A stretch of DNA of 64,000 nt from Polaribacter gangjinensis (GCF_038024125.1 NZ_CP150662.1:2714501-2778500), one strand, 5' to 3'. Counted from the stretch's first letter, positions 25,256-34,914 are shown. The notes: generated from the letters alone by a model not told the origin. Numbers and translations are program-made.

Positions 25256-25263
25256 TATCTTTG
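25256..25263 (+). promoter_or_regulatory. Candidate -7 element of porU
   Basis: TATCTTTG fits TAnnTTTG, 50 bases ahead of the porU ATG. The nearest upstream TTG (25239-25241) is only 14 bases away, short of the usual spacing. Confidence 0.4.
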
Positions 25264-25312
25264 TTTTCTATAAAATATCTAACTTTTATTTCCGTTATTT
25301 GGATACTGAAAT

Positions 25313-28300
25313 ATGAGAAAACATTACATCTTATTTGTCGGTCTTTTGGTAGCAAGCATTTCTTTTGCACAAACCTCAAACAGTGTTTTGGCAACAGGTA
25401 CTTGGTATAAATTTGCCGTAGATACTACCGGAGTTTTTAAAATTGATCGTGGTTTTTTGCAGCAATTGGGAGTGCCGTTGAACGGACTCAATCCTAAAAA
25501 GATTCATATTTATGGCAATGGAGGACAGCAATTACCAGTACTAAACAGCGATTTTAGATACGATGATTTGCAAGAAAACGCTCTATTTATAGCAGGAGAA
25601 AGCGACAACTCATTTGATGCGAGCGACTATATTTTGTTCTATGCCAAAGGACCTCATGATTGGCAATTAGACCCCGCCAATGCTGTAGCAACCCACAGAC
25701 ACAATCCGTATACAGACCTTGCCTATTATTTTATTACCATCAATGATACTGATGGCAAAAGAATTCAGCAAAAAACACCCATTTCGGGAGCAACCACATC
25801 ACCCATAACCCTTTTTGATGAATTTACCTACGTAGAAAAAGACGAACGGAATTTATTTGCAGCCGGAATGCAATGGTTTTTTGCTTCGGATTTTAACATA
25901 CGAAATACCCAAACATTCAACATTCCTTTTCCGAATGCTGCGCCCAATGAACCCCTTACAGTAAAAGTAAGAGCTGTATCCAATTCCGTTGTTTCTTCAA
26001 TAATGGAGGTAACCCTCAACAATCAACAGCTATTTACCATCAATTTACCGGGAGTAAATCCGCAATCCTTAACCAAAGCGATTGCCATAGAACGTGCGCA
26101 AACGGCCGCCAATACCCCACAAAATATAGCCATTTCAATTGCTTATAACAATAATGGCAATCCGTCTGCCAATGCCTTTTTAGACTACATAGAAATCATC
26201 GGAAAAAAGCAGCTTACGGTTGGGAATTTTCAGTTTGGATTTAGAAGCTTTCAGCAAGCCAATGCCAGTGGGACAGTGCAATACCAGCTTGCCAATGGCG
26301 CCAGTGCTTTTCAAATTTGGGATGTGTCAAACCCCATCACCCCTCAGCAAATTACCAATGAAACCTCTGGAAGTGACTTTGTTTTTAGAGATGCAGCGGG
26401 AGCATTGAAAGAATATGTAGTTTTAAATGAACGTGATTTTTATACCCCCATACGTTTGCAAAATTCACGTGTCCAGAATCAAAATTTACACGGATTGCGC
26501 GATATCAATTATTTGATCATTACCAACGCAACCTTGGCAGGACAAGCACAACGATTGGCAGTCTATCACGAAGAAAATTCCAATCTATCGACAAAAGTAG
26601 TACTCATTGATGAAATTTACAACGAGTTTGCATCAGGAGCTAAAGACATTACGGGCATTCGTGATTTTATCAAACGATTGTACGATACCAATTCAGCCCC
26701 TGATAAAAAATTGCAATACGTATGCTTTTTCGGAGACGCTTCGTATGATTACAAAGACCGAATTTCCATGAACAATAACATCATCCCTGTAAAATTGGCT
26801 TTTGACAGTTTTAATTTGGCAAATTCGTATGTGACGGATGATTTTTATGTGATGCTAGATGCCAATGAAGGAACGATGACTTCTTCACATACCATTGATG
26901 TCGCCTCTAGTAGAATTCCCGTTTCAACCTTGGATGAAGCAACAACTGTAGTAGATAAAATACTTTCGTATTACAGTAAAAACGCTTTGGGGGATTGGCG
27001 CAATACCATTACCTTATTGGCAGATGATATTGATGCCTCAGGAGAAGAGGTGTTGCAACAAGGAGTTGATAAAATTGCCAATCAAATCAAAATCAATCAA
27101 CCTGTTTTCAATATCAATAAGATTTATTTGGATGGGTTTGTACAACAAAATGCCTCGGGAGGAGAGCGTTATCCTGAGGTAAACAAAGCCATTACCAATG
27201 CTATGGAAAAAGGAACCTTGGTGTTTGATTATTTTGGACATGGAGGAGAAGATGGTTTTGCATCAGAACGAATATTAGACGTGCCACAAATACAATCTTT
27301 CAACAATCTCAATACTTTGCCTTTGTTTATTACAGTTACCTGCGATTTCTCTCGTTTTGACAATCCGAATAGAATTACGGCAGGCGAATTGCTCTTTAAA
27401 AGCAAGACAGGTGGTGCTGCCAATATGATTACCACTACCAGAGAAGTATTTATATTTGTTGGGCAACAATTCAACGAACTGTTGATTCCTATTTTAATGG
27501 GATTCAATAACGAAGATTTGAGCATCGCACAAGGATTGATGCGTGCAAAGAATCAGTTTGCCAGTACCCAAAAATTCTTTATCTATTCTTTTGGAGATCC
27601 CGCTAAAAAATTAGCAGTTCCCAAACCCAATATCCGCATTACAAAAATGAATGATATTGACATCACACAATCGTTGGATACCATCAAAGCCCTGTCTAAA
27701 GTAAAATTTGAAGGCATTGTTACAGACAATAACAATGTGCCATTGACCAATTTCAACGGCACCTTGTCAACTACCATTTTTGATAAAACGTTGCAAAAGA
27801 CGACCTTAGACAATGATGGCTTCGGAATAAAAATGACCTATGAATCTCAAGAAAGCAAACTATTTAGAGGAAAATCATCTGTAGAAAATGGCAGATTTAC
27901 CTTTGATTTTATTGTACCCAAAGACATCAGAGTCGCTTTTGGCAAAGGAAAACTCAGTTTTTATGCCGATGATGGCACTATCGATAAAGGCGGTTTTAAC
28001 AACGATATTGTCATTGGAGGCATCAATCAAAATGCTCCTGATGATAGGGTAGGGCCTGAAATAAAACTATTTATGAATGATGAATCATTTATTGATGGTG
28101 GCAATACCAACGCCTCACCAAACCTTATTGTATCACTTTCGGATGCAAGTGGTATCAACACTTCTATTACTGCAGTTGACCATGATATTGTGGCTATTTT
28201 AGATGGAGACACCTCCAATCCTATCATTTTGAATGACTTTTATCAATCGGAATTGAATGATTTTACCAAAGGAAAAGTAACCTATACCCTGAGAGATTTA

Positions 28301-28708
28301 GAAGTAGGACCCCATACTTTGCAATTAAAAGCGTGGGATACTTACAATAATTCTTCAGAGGCAACGTTGAACTTTGTGGTGGTGAGTGATGCAATATTAA
28401 ATTTAGAAAATGTATTGAATTATCCCAATCCATTTGTAAATTACACCGAGTTTTGGTTCAACCACAACAAACCTAATGAACCCTTAGAAGTACAAGTACA
28501 AGTGTTTACGGTTTCAGGAAAATTGATCAAAACCATCAATCAAAATGTACAAACCACAGGAAATTTATCACGCAGTATTGCATGGAATGGATTGGATGAT
28601 TTTGGGAATAAAATTGGGAAAGGCGTGTATATTTACAAATTAAAAGTACGATCCACTTTGAGTAATTTAGCCTCAGAGAAATATGAAAAATTAGTAATTC
28701 TTCAATAA
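25313..28708 (+). CDS. porU: Type IX secretion system sortase PorU
   Basis: A 1131-residue secreted protein: signal peptide (LLVASISFAQ), N-terminal beta-rich part, a C25 gingipain-like peptidase domain (about 395-780) with catalytic His643 in DYFGHGGEDG and Cys677 in TVTCDFSRFDN, a beta-sandwich region, and a C-terminal T9SS-type domain (about 1035-1131: LNYPNPFVNYTEFWFNHN, GKGVYIYKLKV). PorU cleaves the CTD signal of T9SS cargo at the cell surface and attaches cargo to A-LPS. Followed by porV after 36 bases, one operon. Confidence 0.95.
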   Translation: MRKHYILFVGLLVASISFAQTSNSVLATGTWYKFAVDTTGVFKIDRGFLQQLGVPLNGLNPKKIHIYGNGGQQLPVLNSDFRYDDLQENALFIAGESDNSFDASDYILFYAKGPHDWQLDPANAVATHRHNPYTDLAYYFITINDTDGKRIQQKTPISGATTSPITLFDEFTYVEKDERNLFAAGMQWFFASDFNIRNTQTFNIPFPNAAPNEPLTVKVRAVSNSVVSSIMEVTLNNQQLFTINLPGVNPQSLTKAIAIERAQTAANTPQNIAISIAYNNNGNPSANAFLDYIEIIGKKQLTVGNFQFGFRSFQQANASGTVQYQLANGASAFQIWDVSNPITPQQITNETSGSDFVFRDAAGALKEYVVLNERDFYTPIRLQNSRVQNQNLHGLRDINYLIITNATLAGQAQRLAVYHEENSNLSTKVVLIDEIYNEFASGAKDITGIRDFIKRLYDTNSAPDKKLQYVCFFGDASYDYKDRISMNNNIIPVKLAFDSFNLANSYVTDDFYVMLDANEGTMTSSHTIDVASSRIPVSTLDEATTVVDKILSYYSKNALGDWRNTITLLADDIDASGEEVLQQGVDKIANQIKINQPVFNINKIYLDGFVQQNASGGERYPEVNKAITNAMEKGTLVFDYFGHGGEDGFASERILDVPQIQSFNNLNTLPLFITVTCDFSRFDNPNRITAGELLFKSKTGGAANMITTTREVFIFVGQQFNELLIPILMGFNNEDLSIAQGLMRAKNQFASTQKFFIYSFGDPAKKLAVPKPNIRITKMNDIDITQSLDTIKALSKVKFEGIVTDNNNVPLTNFNGTLSTTIFDKTLQKTTLDNDGFGIKMTYESQESKLFRGKSSVENGRFTFDFIVPKDIRVAFGKGKLSFYADDGTIDKGGFNNDIVIGGINQNAPDDRVGPEIKLFMNDESFIDGGNTNASPNLIVSLSDASGINTSITAVDHDIVAILDGDTSNPIILNDFYQSELNDFTKGKVTYTLRDLEVGPHTLQLKAWDTYNNSSEATLNFVVVSDAILNLENVLNYPNPFVNYTEFWFNHNKPNEPLEVQVQVFTVSGKLIKTINQNVQTTGNLSRSIAWNGLDDFGNKIGKGVYIYKLKVRSTLSNLASEKYEKLVILQ

Positions 28709-28744
28709 AAATTAGATATTTGCTCAACTAACAAAAAAACAACG

Positions 28745-29857
28745 ATGAAAAAAATAGGAATTTGTATGGCACTTTGTGCTTTGGTAAGTTTAAAAATCAG
28801 TGCACAAGAAAATGCCATCACCACAGCAGCCCCCTTTTTATTAATAGTTCCTGATGCCAGAGCAGGAGGAATGGGTGATATGGGAGTAGCAACATCTGCG
28901 GATGCTTGGTCATTGTTTCACAATGCGGCAAAGATGTCATTTAGTGACAGACAGATCAAAACAGGTTTGACTTATTCGCCTTGGTTGCGAAATTTAACCG
29001 ATGATATCTTTGTAGGAAGTGCTGCTTACATCAACCGATTCAGTGAAAATGCAGCTTGGGGAGCAGATTTCAAGTATTTTTCTTTGGGTCAGATTGATTT
29101 GACAGACGACCAAGGAAATCCGAATGGAACCATTAATCCTAATGAGTTTGTAGCAACAGGAGCGTATTCTTTAAAATTGAGTGAAACCTTTTCTATGGGA
29201 GTTGGTTTGAAATACATTCGATCTAACCTCGCTTTTAATAATACTGCAGGAAACACCTTGCAACCTATCAATTCATTCGCAGTTGATATCTCTGGATATT
29301 ATCAATCTTTTGAAGAAAATTACGGAAGCTTTAACGGTCGTTACAGATTTGGTTTCAATATTGCCAACATAGGTCCTAAAGTATCTTACACGCCTGGAGA
29401 AGAAGATTTTATTCCGACGAACTTAAAATTGGGTGGAGGATTTGACTTTATTTTGGATGATTACAACATCATTTCTACGAATGTTGAATTCACGAAATTA
29501 TTAGTACCTACCCCACAACCTGATGGTTCTGAAGAAGATACAGGATGGATTCAAGGAATTTTAGGGTCTTTTGGAGATGCTCCAGGAGGATTTAAAGAAG
29601 AATTGCAAGAGTTTACTTATGCCTTTGGTGCTGAATATTTATACAACAATGCCTTTGCTCTTCGCACAGGGTATTTTCACGAAAGTCGAAACAAAGGAAA
29701 TAGACAATATTTTACTTTAGGAGCTGGATTTAGAACCAATGCGTTGAATATTGATTTATCGTATTTAATCAATTCTTCGGATGTAAACAATCCGTTAGAA
29801 AACTCGTTGCGTTTTTCATTGTCCTTTGATTTGGGTGAAATCTTTGATAATTATTAA
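28745..29857 (+). CDS. porV: Type IX secretion system outer-membrane protein PorV (LptO)
   Basis: A 370-residue FadL-like beta-barrel with signal peptide (SLKISAQ). The N-terminal LLIVPDARAGGMGDMGVATS and HNAAKMSF are family signatures. PorV carries CTD cargo from the translocon to PorU on the surface. In one operon with porU. The barrel closes with a C-terminal aromatic strand (SLRFSLSFDLG). Confidence 0.95.
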   Translation: MKKIGICMALCALVSLKISAQENAITTAAPFLLIVPDARAGGMGDMGVATSADAWSLFHNAAKMSFSDRQIKTGLTYSPWLRNLTDDIFVGSAAYINRFSENAAWGADFKYFSLGQIDLTDDQGNPNGTINPNEFVATGAYSLKLSETFSMGVGLKYIRSNLAFNNTAGNTLQPINSFAVDISGYYQSFEENYGSFNGRYRFGFNIANIGPKVSYTPGEEDFIPTNLKLGGGFDFILDDYNIISTNVEFTKLLVPTPQPDGSEEDTGWIQGILGSFGDAPGGFKEELQEFTYAFGAEYLYNNAFALRTGYFHESRNKGNRQYFTLGAGFRTNALNIDLSYLINSSDVNNPLENSLRFSLSFDLGEIFDNY

Positions 29858-30063
29858 TTAGGCAACTTTTTTTGTGAAGCTTGCGTGTTTTTTTATCACT
29901 TTGTGAGATAGCTATGTCACAAAATACACTAAGAAATCACAAAAAAAACACAAAGAAAATAATAGAAATCACGCATTATTTGATTTATTGTTAGTTATAC
30001 AAAACAATAAAAAATAATAATAATCAATAATAAATAGTTCAAATTTTCATATCTTTAAAAAAT
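29858..30063. repeat. porV-cdd gap, first half: CACAAAG-type repeat and A/T-rich spacer
   Basis: GATAGCTATGTCACAAAATA and AATCACAAAAAAAACACAAAG (about 29906-29956) belong to the CACAAAG family. The rest is A/T-rich. No gene seen. Confidence 0.6.
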
Positions 30064-30091
30064 AAAAGCAGTCTTTACGACTGCTTTTTTT
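30064..30091 (+). terminator. Rho-independent terminator (porV) or attenuator before cdd
   Basis: A perfect 10-bp stem AAAAGCAGTC/GACTGCTTTT (30064-30073 and 30079-30088) with loop TTTAC, then a T run. Strong intrinsic terminator. Confidence 0.85.
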
Positions 30092-30105
30092 GACAACATC
30101 ATTTT

Positions 30106-30183
30106 ATGAAACCGCCATTGATTAAGAGTTTGCGCAAGCAAACACCAATGAAGAAAAAGGCGGTCGCATATGTGACCGATTAA
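30106..30183 (+). other. Candidate small ORF / structured leader before cdd
   Basis: An ATG-to-TAA frame of 25 codons (MKPPLIKSLRKQ, then TPMKKKAVAYVTD) ends 18 bases before the cdd ATG. The same bases can fold: ACCGC/GCGGT (30111-30115 with 30160-30164), CATTG/CAATG (30116-30120 with 30146-30150) and GTTTGC-GCAA-GCAAAC (30128-30143). GGTC/GACC (30162-30165 with 30174-30177) would compete with the outer stem. It could be a leader peptide, a structured 5' UTR or a small RNA; I cannot tell which. Confidence 0.35.
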
Positions 30184-30201
30184 AAATTAGATTTTACACA
30201 T

Positions 30202-30684
30202 ATGAAAAACATCGAAATAACTACTTCAGCAATAATTTTCAAAGATATTTCTGAATTGGCAACTGAAGATCAAATGCTGATGCAACAAGCCATTTTAGCG
30301 AGAGAAAAAGCCTATGCACCGTATTCAAAATTCAGTGTTGGTGCCGCTTTGTTGTTGGCGAACGGCGAAATCATTTTTGGAAGTAATCAAGAAAATGCAG
30401 CCTATCCCTCAGGAATGTGTGCAGAGCGTGTAGTAATTTGGAGTGCAGGAGCAAGATTTCCTGGTGTAGCAATTCAAAAACTAGCCATTTCAGCAAAATC
30501 TGCCCATAGTTTGGTTGACAAGCCAGTGGGGCCTTGTGGTGCTTGCAGACAATCGTTGTTTGAATATGAATTCAAACAAGAGCAGCCTTTTGAAATTTTG
30601 TTTATGGGTGAGTTAGGTGAAGTCGTAAAAGTGCCTTCTGTAAAATCATTACTTCCGTTTTCGTTTGATAATTCTTACTTATAA
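30202..30684 (+). CDS. cdd: Cytidine deaminase
   Basis: A 160-residue homotetrameric-type cytidine deaminase. Zinc site: CAERVVIWSAG (Cys and catalytic Glu) and PVGPCGACRQ (two Cys). Also AYAPYSKFSVGAALLL and the ENAAYPSG substrate loop. Deaminates cytidine and deoxycytidine in pyrimidine salvage. The porV-cdd order is shared with other gliding flavobacteria. The next gene begins one base after its stop. Confidence 0.95.
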   Translation: MKNIEITTSAIIFKDISELATEDQMLMQQAILAREKAYAPYSKFSVGAALLLANGEIIFGSNQENAAYPSGMCAERVVIWSAGARFPGVAIQKLAISAKSAHSLVDKPVGPCGACRQSLFEYEFKQEQPFEILFMGELGEVVKVPSVKSLLPFSFDNSYL

Positions 30685-31059
30685 ATGGCCTCAGACATTG
30701 CCAATGTGCAAGACATACATACAATCATCACTCAGTTTTACGAAAAATTATTGAATGATGCTGCAATGCGTCCTTTTTTCGAAGCGATTGTGCAGCAAAA
30801 CCACCTGGAACATCACATAGACATCATCACTCATTTTTGGCATGATATCTTGTTTGATACCCATTTGTATCATGAAAATGTGATGCAAAAACACCTTCAA
30901 CAAAACGCCTTACATCCCTTTGAAAAAGTTCATTTTGAACGTTGGACATCGTATTTTACAACCACTATTGATGCTTTGTTTGAAGGTGAACAAGCAACTA
31001 AAATGAAACAAAGAGCTTTGTCAATTGCCACTGTGATGCAATTGAAGATGCATCATTAA
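30685..31059 (+). CDS. Group III truncated haemoglobin
   Basis: A 124-residue globin of the 2/2 fold. The HxxHIDIITHFWHDILF segment holds the likely proximal region and FEKVHFERWTSYF the G helix, typical for group III (TrHb3). Role in flavobacteria unproven; haem binding and NO or O2 chemistry are likely. It abuts cdd, so is probably co-transcribed. Confidence 0.87.
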   Translation: MASDIANVQDIHTIITQFYEKLLNDAAMRPFFEAIVQQNHLEHHIDIITHFWHDILFDTHLYHENVMQKHLQQNALHPFEKVHFERWTSYFTTTIDALFEGEQATKMKQRALSIATVMQLKMHH

Positions 31060-31175
31060 TCTTGCACAATACCAAAAGTATACAAAAAACTATCCGTTGA
31101 ATATCGGGAGCATTTTTTAACGAATTTTCTTTTTCTAAATTTTAAAGTAACTTTACCTATCAACTTTTTTAGAAA

Positions 31176-32240
31176 ATGATACATTCAAAAATTTCGGGTA
31201 CAGGTAAGTTTATTCCTTCCTTGAAAAAGAAAAATGCCGACTTTATCAATGCAGCTTTTTTAAATGCAGATGGTTCAGATTTTGCATCTGATAATGCTGA
31301 TATTATCGAAAAATTCAAAGCCATTACAGGAATAGAAGAACGCAGGTATGCCAAAGACGATTTCAATACTTCTGATTTGGCTTACCTTGCCTCTTTAAAA
31401 GCCATTGAAGATGCCCAAATCAATCCAGAGGAATTGGATTATATCATTTTTGCGCACAATTTTGGAGACGTTGCAAAAGACAGTGTCCAAAGTGATCTAC
31501 TGCCAAGTTTGGCAACCAGAGTAAAATTCAAATTGGGAATAGAAAACGCCAATTGTGTTGCATACGATATCCTTTTTGGTTGCCCAGGTTGGATTCAAGG
31601 AGTGATTCAAGCACAAGCATTTATCAAAGCAGGAATTGCCAAAAAATGTTTGGTGATTGGCGCTGAAACTTTGTCGAGAGTGGTTGATAAATTTGATAGA
31701 GATTCTATGATTTACAGTGATGGAGCAGGAGCCTGTATCGTAGAAGCTACTGATGAACAAACTTCGGGAATACTCAGTTTTGCCGATCAAACCTTCGCCA
31801 AAGAAGAAGCCTATTATTTGTTTTTTGGAGAATCGTACAATAAAAATAGCGAGGGTAATACCCGTTATATCAAAATGTTGGGACGTAAAATTTACGAATT
31901 TGCGTTGTCTAATGTTCCTTTAGCGATGCAAGCCGCTTTGGATAAAAGTGGAGTTGCTATAGATGATGTGAAGAAAATCTTCATACATCAAGCCAATGAA
32001 AAAATGGATGAAGCGATCATTCAGCGTTTTTACAGATTGTACAAAAAAAGAGTTCCAGAAGGAATCATGCCCATGAGTATTCATGAGTTGGGCAATAGTT
32101 CTGTAGCTACAGTACCCACTTTATTAGATTTAGTGATCAAAGGTCAGATTCCCAATCAACACATTGTTAAGGGAGATGTTTTTATATTGGCTTCTGTAGG
32201 TGCGGGAATGAACATCAATGCGATTGTGTATAAGTATTGA
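31176..32240 (+). CDS. 3-oxoacyl-ACP synthase III-like (FabH family) enzyme
   Basis: A 354-residue thiolase-fold condensing enzyme. Active-site Cys in DILFGCPGWIQGVIQA, His in KIFIHQANEKMDEAI, Asn in HELGNSSVATVPTLLD: the Cys-His-Asn triad of KAS III. The substrate could be acetyl-CoA for fatty-acid initiation or another acyl starter; FabH paralogues are common in this family, so I give no gene symbol. Followed by the left flanking repeat of the toxin-antitoxin cassette. Confidence 0.88.
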   Translation: MIHSKISGTGKFIPSLKKKNADFINAAFLNADGSDFASDNADIIEKFKAITGIEERRYAKDDFNTSDLAYLASLKAIEDAQINPEELDYIIFAHNFGDVAKDSVQSDLLPSLATRVKFKLGIENANCVAYDILFGCPGWIQGVIQAQAFIKAGIAKKCLVIGAETLSRVVDKFDRDSMIYSDGAGACIVEATDEQTSGILSFADQTFAKEEAYYLFFGESYNKNSEGNTRYIKMLGRKIYEFALSNVPLAMQAALDKSGVAIDDVKKIFIHQANEKMDEAIIQRFYRLYKKRVPEGIMPMSIHELGNSSVATVPTLLDLVIKGQIPNQHIVKGDVFILASVGAGMNINAIVYKY

Positions 32241-32254
32241 TTCTTGTTTCACAG

Positions 32255-32453
32255 AGTTTCACAAAGTTGACACAGAGTTTCACAAAGATTTTTTTAAATC
32301 ATTTTGTCATTTAGTCATTAAAATTAACCACAAAGACACAAAGTAATACGCTAAGCATGCAAAAAAAAATCTTACAGAAAACATTGCGACCTTTGCGAAA
32401 TGTCTCTGCGTTCTTAGAGTTTGAAATATTAAAAGCACCGTTTCATACATATC
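32255..32453 (+). repeat. Left direct repeat of the VapBC-like cassette
   Basis: About 199 bp from AGTTTCACAAAGTTGACACA to CGTTTCATACATAT. The right copy (33073-33268) matches in order and length with roughly 15-20 differences by eye. Confidence 0.9.
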
Positions 32454-32469
32454 TTGATAAATAATTATG

Positions 32470-32477
32470 TAAATTTG
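32470..32477 (+). promoter_or_regulatory. Candidate -7 element of the VapBC-like operon
   Basis: TAAATTTG (TAnnTTTG) 24 bases before the antitoxin ATG. The nearest TTG (32454-32456) is 13 bases upstream, closer than usual. Confidence 0.4.
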
Positions 32478-32500
32478 TTTAATTTAAAATCTTAAAAAAA

Positions 32501-32668
32501 ATGACTTTAGTTATTGATTCTTCAAATCCTGAAAATATATCTCAACTTTTAAAAGAAAAACTGAAGAGAAAACCCAAAAAAGGAAATATATCAAAACATT
32601 TTGGTAAGCTCAAAAGAAATATTGATGGGTTGAATTATCAAATTGAAGTAAGAAAAAATGAAGATTGA
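32501..32668 (+). CDS. Putative antitoxin of a VapBC-like pair (55 aa)
   Basis: A short frame, ATG to TGA: MTLVIDSSNPENISQLLKEK, then KLKRKPKKGNISKHF... and a basic end. It overlaps the PIN gene by 11 bases, the classic toxin-antitoxin arrangement. A Lys-rich middle would suit DNA or toxin binding. I do not recognise a named family; the call rests on position, size and overlap. Confidence 0.7.
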   Translation: MTLVIDSSNPENISQLLKEKLKRKPKKGNISKHFGKLKRNIDGLNYQIEVRKNED

Positions 32669-33023
32669 TTTTTTAGCTGATACTAATTTTTTAATATATG
32701 TTCATGAAGGAGATAAAAAGGTGCTTCCTTTTTTGAATTATAACTTTGGGGTTTCGTTTATTTCTGAGGTTGAATTGCCGGGTTTTAAAGGAATTTCTAC
32801 CCAAGAAGAAGTAAAATTAAGAAACTTACTTGATGATTGCTTTAGTGTTGAATGGAACTCAAAAATCAAAGAAAAAACAATTGAATTAAGAAAGAAATAT
32901 ACTGTTAAATTGCCAGATGCCATTATAGCATCAACTTCTTTGATCTATGAAATTCCCCTTGTTACTGCTGATAAAGCTTTTTCTAAAATTCACGAACTTG
33001 ACTTAATTTTGATTGAATTCTAA
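32658..33023 (+). CDS. PIN-domain ribonuclease, VapC-like toxin
   Basis: A 121-residue PIN protein. Acidic metal-binding residues: Asp8 in FLADTNFLIY, Glu37/Glu39 in SEVELPGF, Asp in KLPDAIIASTSL and Asp in LVTADKAF. VapC toxins cleave tRNA or rRNA at single sites. The whole cassette with antitoxin (about 0.6 kb) is inserted in a core region between a FabH-like gene and guaA, bracketed by ~0.2-kb direct repeats. Confidence 0.88.
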   Translation: MKIDFLADTNFLIYVHEGDKKVLPFLNYNFGVSFISEVELPGFKGISTQEEVKLRNLLDDCFSVEWNSKIKEKTIELRKKYTVKLPDAIIASTSLIYEIPLVTADKAFSKIHELDLILIEF

Positions 33024-33072
33024 AAACTCTCAAGATTCGTGGAAATAGGTTCAATTTGTGTTTTTAAAAAAA

Positions 33073-33268
33073 AGTTTCACAAAGTTGACACAGAGTTTCA
33101 CAAAGATTTTTTTAAATCATTTTATCCTTTAGTTATTAAAATTAACCGCAAAGACACAAAGTAATACGCTAAGCGCGCAAAATAAATCTTACAGAAACAT
33201 TGCGACCTTTGTGAAATGCCTCTGCGTTCTTTGCGTTTGAAATATTAAAAGCGCCGTTTCATACCTAT
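33073..33268 (+). repeat. Right direct repeat of the VapBC-like cassette
   Basis: About 196 bp, same parts as 32255-32453: AGTTTCACAAAGTTGACACA, AAGACACAAAGTAATACGCT, ACATTGCGACCTTTGTGAAA, TTTGAAATATTAAAAGCGCC. Fills most of the 355-base gap before guaA. Confidence 0.9.
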
Positions 33269-33346
33269 TCCACCACAATACTATTCTGATTTTTAAAAAA
33301 CGAATTAATTCTTGACATTCCTGTCTTAAAAAAATCAAAATCACTA

Positions 33347-33375
33347 TTGAAATTTCATCTGAAATAGTATTTTTG
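33347..33375 (+). promoter_or_regulatory. guaA promoter
   Basis: TTG (33347-33349), an 18-base spacer, then TATTTTTG (33368-33375): an exact fit to the Bacteroidota housekeeping consensus. The guaA ATG begins only 4 bases after the -7 element, so transcription should start at or next to the start codon. Confidence 0.7.
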
Positions 33376-33378
33376 CAC

Positions 33379-34914
33379 ATGCAACAAGACAACGTACTTA
33401 TTTTAGATTTCGGATCGCAATACACTCAGTTAATTGCGAGAAGAGTAAGAGAATTGAACATCTATTGTGAAATCCACCCGTTCAATCACTTACCAAACAA
33501 TATTGAAAATTTCAAAGCAGTCATCCTTTCTGGAAGTCCAAATTCCGTAAGAGGAACTACCGTTTTACATCCTGATTTATCAGCCATTAGAGGTAAAAAA
33601 CCATTGTTGGCAGTTTGTTATGGAGCCCAATACTTAGCCCATTTTTCAGGAGGAAAAGTAGCACCTTCCAATACCCGAGAATATGGAAGAGCCAATTTAT
33701 CATTCGTTAAAAAAGATGAGGAATTCTTTGAAAATATCCATGAAGGGAGTCAAGTTTGGATGAGTCATTCTGATACCATTACTGATTTACCTACCAATGC
33801 TGTATTGTTGGCAAGTACCAAAGATGTTGAAAATGCAGCCTATAAAATTGAAGGGGAGCAAACATATGCCATTCAATTTCATCCAGAAGTATACCATTCT
33901 ACGGATGGAAAACAATTGTTGGCAAACTTTTTGGTAAGAATTGCCCAAGTTGCACAAACCTGGACACCAGATTCGTTTGTGGAAAGTACAGTTGCTGCAC
34001 TTCAAGAAAAAGTAGGAAATGACAAAGTCGTTTTAGGACTTTCAGGAGGCGTAGATTCAACTGTTGCCGCAGTTTTGTTGCACAAAGCCATTGGAAAAAA
34101 TCTCTATTGTATTTTTGTAAACAATGGTTTGTTGCGTAAAAATGAGTTTGAAAGTGTATTGGCGCAATACGAAGGCATGGGATTGAACGTTAAAGGAGTA
34201 GATGCTTCGCAACGATTTTTAGAGAAGTTAGCGGGATTGTCAGATCCTGAAGCCAAAAGAAAAGCCATTGGAAACACGTTTATCGATGTTTTTGATGATG
34301 AGGCTCATCAAATTACCGATGTAAAATGGTTGGCACAAGGAACGATTTATCCAGATGTCATTGAATCAGTTTCTGTAAATGGAGGTCCTTCTGCAACCAT
34401 CAAAAGTCATCATAATGTGGGTGGATTGCCCGATTTTATGAAGTTGAAAATTGTAGAACCTTTGCGAATGATTTTTAAAGACGAAGTACGAAGAGTAGGC
34501 GCAACTTTGGGCATTGATCCAGAATTGTTAGGACGTCATCCATTTCCGGGACCAGGGTTGGCAATCCGAATTTTGGGAGACATCACTGCTGAAAAAGTAC
34601 GTATTTTGCAAGAAGTAGATGCTATTTTTATCAACGGGTTAAAAGCAGATGGATTGTACGACAAAGTGTGGCAAGCAGGCGCTATTTTGTTGCCTGTCAA
34701 TTCAGTAGGAGTGATGGGTGATGAGCGTACCTACGAAAAAGTAGTTGCTTTAAGAGCGGTAGAAAGTACGGATGGAATGACTGCAGATTGGGTAGATTTG
34801 CCGTATCAATTTTTGCAGAAAACATCGAATACCATTATCAATCAAGTGAAAGGTGTGAATAGAGTAGTGTATGACATCAGCTCAAAACCACCAGCCACTA
34901 TAGAATGGGAATAA
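33379..34914 (+). CDS. guaA: GMP synthase (glutamine-hydrolysing)
   Basis: A 511-residue enzyme; the ATG at 33379 gives the usual [20 protein letters not shown] start (a TTG two codons earlier lies inside the promoter). Class I glutaminase with Cys in [13 protein letters not shown] and His/Glu in [13 protein letters not shown]-pyrophosphatase with P-loop [14 protein letters not shown]-terminal dimerisation domain ending in [10 protein letters not shown]. Converts XMP to GMP in purine synthesis. Confidence 0.97.
   Translation: MQQDNVLILDFGSQYTQLIARRVRELNIYCEIHPFNHLPNNIENFKAVILSGSPNSVRGTTVLHPDLSAIRGKKPLLAVCYGAQYLAHFSGGKVAPSNTREYGRANLSFVKKDEEFFENIHEGSQVWMSHSDTITDLPTNAVLLASTKDVENAAYKIEGEQTYAIQFHPEVYHSTDGKQLLANFLVRIAQVAQTWTPDSFVESTVAALQEKVGNDKVVLGLSGGVDSTVAAVLLHKAIGKNLYCIFVNNGLLRKNEFESVLAQYEGMGLNVKGVDASQRFLEKLAGLSDPEAKRKAIGNTFIDVFDDEAHQITDVKWLAQGTIYPDVIESVSVNGGPSATIKSHHNVGGLPDFMKLKIVEPLRMIFKDEVRRVGATLGIDPELLGRHPFPGPGLAIRILGDITAEKVRILQEVDAIFINGLKADGLYDKVWQAGAILLPVNSVGVMGDERTYEKVVALRAVESTDGMTADWVDLPYQFLQKTSNTIINQVKGVNRVVYDISSKPPATIEWE

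Noticed and set aside
33373..33378. TTG start for guaA adding Met-His
   Set aside because: These bases are part of the -7 element; [14 protein letters not shown] is the normal GuaA start.
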